A DNA stretch of 7,337 nt, taken from Fidelibacterota bacterium. Its GTDB lineage: Bacteria > Fidelibacterota > UBA2242. The position numbers were made by a program, and so were the translations under genes. The stretch lies in contig JAFGXZ010000180.1 of NCBI GenBank assembly GCA_016936335.1, positions 1-7,337 of the forward strand, written 5' to 3'. Shown here in pieces: positions 6,876 to 7,337 of the stretch; position 1 is the first letter of the stretch, and the number at the start of each line of letters is the position of its first letter. The notes beneath the pieces are model-generated. The model was not told where the DNA came from. It saw nothing but the letters and a program-made list of their open reading frames with translations, and did no database searches.

Positions 6876-6895
6876 TTAAGCAAAAGAAAACATAG

Positions 6896-6929
6896 TAGCC
6901 TTGCGGGGAGAAAAAACTCTGCAAGGCTA
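6896..6929. terminator. Bidirectional intrinsic terminator between convergent genes
   Basis: TAGCCTTGC at 6896-6904 pairs perfectly with GCAAGGCTA at 6921-6929. The stem can be extended inward by GGAG/CTCT (6907-6910 with 6917-6920, one G-T pair) across a two-base bulge, around an A6 loop. On the + strand it is followed by TTTATTT and lies 20 bases after the M20 stop codon. On the - strand it is followed by TATGTTTTCTTTTG. It can therefore serve both the M20 gene and the nucleotidyltransferase gene. The TAG stop codon of the latter (6929-6927) forms the first bases of the stem. Confidence 0.85.
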
Positions 6930-7337
6930 TTTATTTAGGAACTTTTCCGCCTTTGCCAGTTGTTCCGGCTTGCCGATGTCCAGGAAATCAGTGGGATCGT
7001 GTTCAAAGGCATGAATGGGATATTTGGCACAATGGGTCAGATAGAGATCGACAATGGAGAACACGTCGGCGGAAGGGAACATTTTCAGCAGCACCGGATC
7101 GATGATATGGATGCCGCTGAATGCCAAATCGTGATAGTGTTTTATTTTGGATACTTTGCCGCGTATTTCACCGGTTTCTTCATTCTTCCAGCCGACCATC
7201 TGACCATTGTCGCCAAACAGGAGTTTGCGGGATGTATCCCGTTTACTGACAGCCAGGGTAGCCAATGCACCGGAAGTTGCATGTTCGACGAGCATAGACT
7301 GGATGGGGATTATAGAGAGCACATCCACATTATGGAT
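6927..7337 (-). CDS. Sugar-1-phosphate nucleotidyltransferase, C-terminal part (5' end beyond window)
   Basis: The open frame enters from the right edge and gives 136 residues, starting ...IHNVDVLSIIP. The HNVD motif at the edge matches the metal-binding NxD/GD site of NTP_transferase (COG1208-type) enzymes, so the protein continues upstream and the GTG at 7328-7326 is an internal Val, not a start. Further family features are SGALATLAVSKR (substrate-pocket region), SRKLLFGDNGQMVGWKN, the FSGIHIIDP motif and the closing DPTDFLDIGKPEQLAKAEKFL. The missing N-terminal half should hold the GxGTRL...PK nucleotide-binding loop. Enzymes of this type join a nucleoside triphosphate to a sugar 1-phosphate, giving UDP-, GDP- or similar sugars for cell wall or surface glycans. 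No left-handed beta-helix repeat follows, so this is the short form without an acyltransferase domain (not GlmU). The sugar specificity cannot be told. The stop codon lies in the terminator stem. Confidence 0.88.
   Translation of the reverse strand: MHNVDVLSIIPIQSMLVEHATSGALATLAVSKRDTSRKLLFGDNGQMVGWKNEETGEIRGKVSKIKHYHDLAFSGIHIIDPVLLKMFPSADVFSIVDLYLTHCAKYPIHAFEHDPTDFLDIGKPEQLAKAEKFLNK

Noticed and set aside
6927..7328. Reading the nucleotidyltransferase as a complete small gene starting with GTG at 7328
   Set aside because: The same frame stays open to the window edge and encodes IHN directly before the GTG, completing the family HNVD motif. The gene is truncated by the window rather than short.

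Overview
The window holds six protein-coding genes, one of them cut by the right edge, with no RNA genes, insertion sequences, CRISPR arrays or phage genes that I can see. The base composition is moderate to AT-leaning. Most genes have a recognisable Shine-Dalgarno sequence. The 8-TM duplicated FtsX/MacB-type permease, the lipoprotein-like aspartyl protease and the DUF438/hemerythrin/PAS protein together suggest an anaerobic or microaerophilic bacterium of the FCB neighbourhood (Bacteroidota, Calditrichota, KSB1 and similar candidate phyla). This placement is inferred from gene style, not from a marker gene.

Layout from left to right: (1) 68-1303 (+), a DUF438 - hemerythrin-like - PAS protein, followed almost without a gap by (2) about 1312-1539 (+), a small two-helix membrane protein. 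(3) 1540-2847 (-), a secreted or lipid-anchored protein with two retropepsin-type aspartyl protease domains in one chain; its stop codon abuts the stop codon of gene 2 with no base between them. A 234-bp divergent intergenic region (2848-3081) carries the probable promoters of gene 3 and of (4) 3082-5505 (+), a large ABC transporter permease of the MacB/FtsX type. After 131 bp comes (5) 5637-6875 (+), an M20 family zinc peptidase or deacylase. (6) 6927-7337 (-) is the C-terminal half of a sugar-1-phosphate nucleotidyltransferase that runs off the window.

Both convergent gene ends have a hairpin over the stop codons. At 1530-1555 a 7-bp inverted repeat puts the two abutting stops in its loop. 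At 6896-6929 a strong stem with T-rich flanks on both strands looks like a bidirectional terminator, and it overlaps the stop codon of gene 6.

The genes do not form an obvious common pathway; they look like separate transcription units (1+2, 3, 4 with or without 5, 6). I did not find a convincing new multi-gene system. The best leads are the tandem retropepsin lipoprotein, the DUF438 protein with its small membrane neighbour, the direct repeat in the divergent intergenic region and the compact hairpins at convergent gene ends.
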